From NCBI GenBank assembly GCA_934426285.1, contig CAKRYE010000031.1, positions 1 through 22,828 on the forward strand: a stretch of DNA of 22,828 nt. Direction: 5' to 3'. The translations under genes were made by a program, and so were the position numbers. Each line of letters opens with the position of its first letter. Positions within the stretch are counted from its first letter, which is position 1. The notes beneath the pieces were generated by a model. It was not told the origin of the DNA. It did not search any database and was given only the letters and a program-made list of their open reading frames with translations. The stretch comes from an uncultured Blautia sp. (GTDB taxonomy: Bacteria; Bacillota; Clostridia; Lachnospirales; Lachnospiraceae). Below are positions 21,296 to 22,828 of this stretch, piece after piece.

Positions 21296-22828
21296 ATGAA
21301 CACACACTCTTCCGGATATTACAGCATAGACAAAGACTATAATATCCTAAGCTATAACGACACTGCCAAACAGCTGTACCCCAATCTCCAGCCGGGAGTG
21401 AAATGCTATAAGGCACTTATGGGGCTTGATTCCCCATGCCCGCCCTGCCCTGTAGCACTGGGGATACAGGGGCCAAAGACTTACCTGGATCCGATCCGTC
21501 ATATTTATGAGACAGTTGATGCAGTAGAGACGGTACATTCCGATGGCAGCAGAGGACATGCCCTTGTATTCAGTACAGTAGCCGAAGGAGAAAGCCTGTC
21601 AAAATCCATCCCCACAGGTGAGAACTCTCTCCGTTTGCTGGGTGCCATCAACCTGCTTGCTTCTGACTACATGTCTGTTTATGGCGTAAACCGGGAAACC
21701 GGGAAAATCTCCGTATATCGTTCCAGATTTACTGATGCTTTTGCGGATCTCGATATTAAAGATAATTCAGACTATAAACTGTCATTTGATTTTCTCATTC
21801 AGAAATATGTTCATCCGGATGAGCGTTCCTATGTGTCCAGACACCTGAATTATGAAACCCTGCTGGAAAGACTTTCTCAGGAAGCCTCTTTCAAATTCCA
21901 TTTCAGGCTTGTCACAGATACTGTCCATTACTATTATCTGCTCATTGCCAGAAACGGAAATGCCGATGATTATCGGGATTTTGTGATCGCAGTGGCCTGT
22001 GAAGACAATGATGTGACAGCACGCAAAATCTATGAAAATCAGCTCCACTCTCTTCTGGCATCCATTACCCATGCTGCCGGCTACTTTCATTTCGACCTTA
22101 CAGAGGATAAAATTCTGAAGATCGGAGGCACCTCTGCCCTGGCCTATAAGATGGATGCTGACGCTTCCATTGACCATTTTATTGCAGAGACTTCTGTTTT
22201 TATACCGGTACTAAAGGACAGAAACGATTTCATCAACGCATTTTGCCGCAGTTCCCTGATGAAAAGCTATGAGGACGGTCAGGTGGAAGTCACCAGGGTT
22301 TCCCGCTGTCTCTACGATGACAATATAACCAGGATTTCCAAATATGTGGCAAGACTGCTGCTCAATCCTTCCAACAACCATCTGGAAGCAATCCTCTACG
22401 GTGAGGATGTCACCAGAACACAGGAGGCCTATGAGACACAGGTAAGTATTGTCCAGACACTGAGCAGCAATTACCTGAACGTGTACCTGATTAACCCCAG
22501 AGAAAAAACTCTCTCTGTGATCAAGCAGGAAGATCATGATGTTCCTGATCAGAACAAAAAACACAACGATACATACCCCTATGATCTTTTCCTCTCAGAC
22601 TATATCCGGCAGCGTGTACATCCGGATGACCGTACAATGCTGGAAGAATCCCTGGAACTGGGCAATGTAATGGGTGTTTTGTCCGGTCAGTCCGAATACA
22701 AGGGAAATTACCGGATAAATGACAGGGACGGTATCCATTACTATCAGTTCCGCTTTATCAAAAACGAAGACTCCGGCATCATTGTTCTGGGATTTCTGAA
22801 TGTGGACGATGTGGTGGAATCAGAGATC
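21296..22828 (+). CDS. Multi-PAS sensory protein, N-terminal 511 residues (runs off window)
   Basis: An open frame of 511 codons starts at an ATG with AGGAG 9 nt upstream and continues without stop to the window end. No signal peptide or membrane helix is visible. The first about 95 residues form a PAS-like domain with a Cys pattern KCYKALMG-x4-PCPPCP (C37, C48, C51). Further PAS-like units follow at about 120-240 (with QKYVHPDERSYV), 250-380 (ending LYGEDVTRTQ) and 385-510 (with RQRVHPDDRTML and GFLNVDDVVE), typical of PAS/PAC repeats. In related clostridial proteins such arrays lead into GGDEF, EAL or kinase domains; here the output domain lies outside the window, so its activity is unknown. 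It is divergent from the aminotransferase gene. Confidence 0.8.
   Translation, partial: MNTHSSGYYSIDKDYNILSYNDTAKQLYPNLQPGVKCYKALMGLDSPCPPCPVALGIQGPKTYLDPIRHIYETVDAVETVHSDGSRGHALVFSTVAEGESLSKSIPTGENSLRLLGAINLLASDYMSVYGVNRETGKISVYRSRFTDAFADLDIKDNSDYKLSFDFLIQKYVHPDERSYVSRHLNYETLLERLSQEASFKFHFRLVTDTVHYYYLLIARNGNADDYRDFVIAVACEDNDVTARKIYENQLHSLLASITHAAGYFHFDLTEDKILKIGGTSALAYKMDADASIDHFIAETSVFIPVLKDRNDFINAFCRSSLMKSYEDGQVEVTRVSRCLYDDNITRISKYVARLLLNPSNNHLEAILYGEDVTRTQEAYETQVSIVQTLSSNYLNVYLINPREKTLSVIKQEDHDVPDQNKKHNDTYPYDLFLSDYIRQRVHPDDRTMLEESLELGNVMGVLSGQSEYKGNYRINDRDGIHYYQFRFIKNEDSGIIVLGFLNVDDVVESEI

Noticed and set aside
1..22828. CRISPR arrays, tRNA or rRNA genes, prophage genes
   Set aside because: No regularly spaced repeats, no cloverleaf or ribosomal RNA sequence and no phage structural genes were seen on either strand.

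Overview
The window looks like a chromosomal segment of a Gram-positive gut anaerobe of the Lachnospiraceae (Blautia/Ruminococcus-type). The reasons are the pyruvate:ferredoxin oxidoreductase start next to an Fe-S type Rrf2 regulator, strong AGGAGG ribosome sites, the YkpA/YbiT-type ABC-F protein, PAS-rich c-di-GMP signalling proteins, and a giant secreted DUF5057-like protein beside an orphan prepilin. The family assignment is inference; no search was run.

Layout. 1-53: first codons of a nifJ-type PFOR (minus), with a clear promoter and a 20-bp imperfect palindrome upstream. 228-635: Rrf2 regulator with three clustered Cys (minus), closed by a terminator whose loop holds the stop codon. 856-2496: ABC-F ATPase (plus), ending in a bidirectional terminator shared with the convergent minus-strand genes. 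8318-2630 (minus): a probable four-gene unit with gaps of about 80 nt: membrane-anchored transglutaminase-like protein, seven-helix DUF4203-like protein, a 1013-aa PAS/degenerate-GGDEF/EAL/PAS/GAF/PAS protein, and a YbaK/EbsC tRNA deacylase. 8387-8529: a 143-bp MITE-like element with 12-bp terminal inverted repeats and a perfect 8-bp target duplication. 8592-9035: a 147-aa conserved hypothetical protein (minus).

9153-18364 is the most unusual part. A divergent control region (16884-17431) separates a minus-strand pair, an AI-2E family permease and a 2182-aa secreted DUF5057/F5-8C-like protein 30 nt downstream, from a plus-strand orphan type IV prepilin-like protein of 310 aa. The pilin has a consensus promoter and a roughly 150-nt structured leader. 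No pilus assembly ATPase, platform protein or prepilin peptidase lies in the window, so if the pilin and the giant protein act together they depend on machinery elsewhere.

18428-19852: membrane-bound diguanylate cyclase with intact GGDEF (minus), convergent with the pilin and flanked on both sides by hairpins sharing almost the same stem. 20007-21062: DegT-like PLP aminotransferase (minus). 21296-22828: N-terminal 511 residues of a multi-PAS sensor protein (plus), cut by the window edge. The last two genes are divergent and share a control region holding two palindromes. Two or three c-di-GMP type proteins plus surface-protein genes suggest that the segment links signalling to surface properties, but no direct regulatory link is visible in the sequence.
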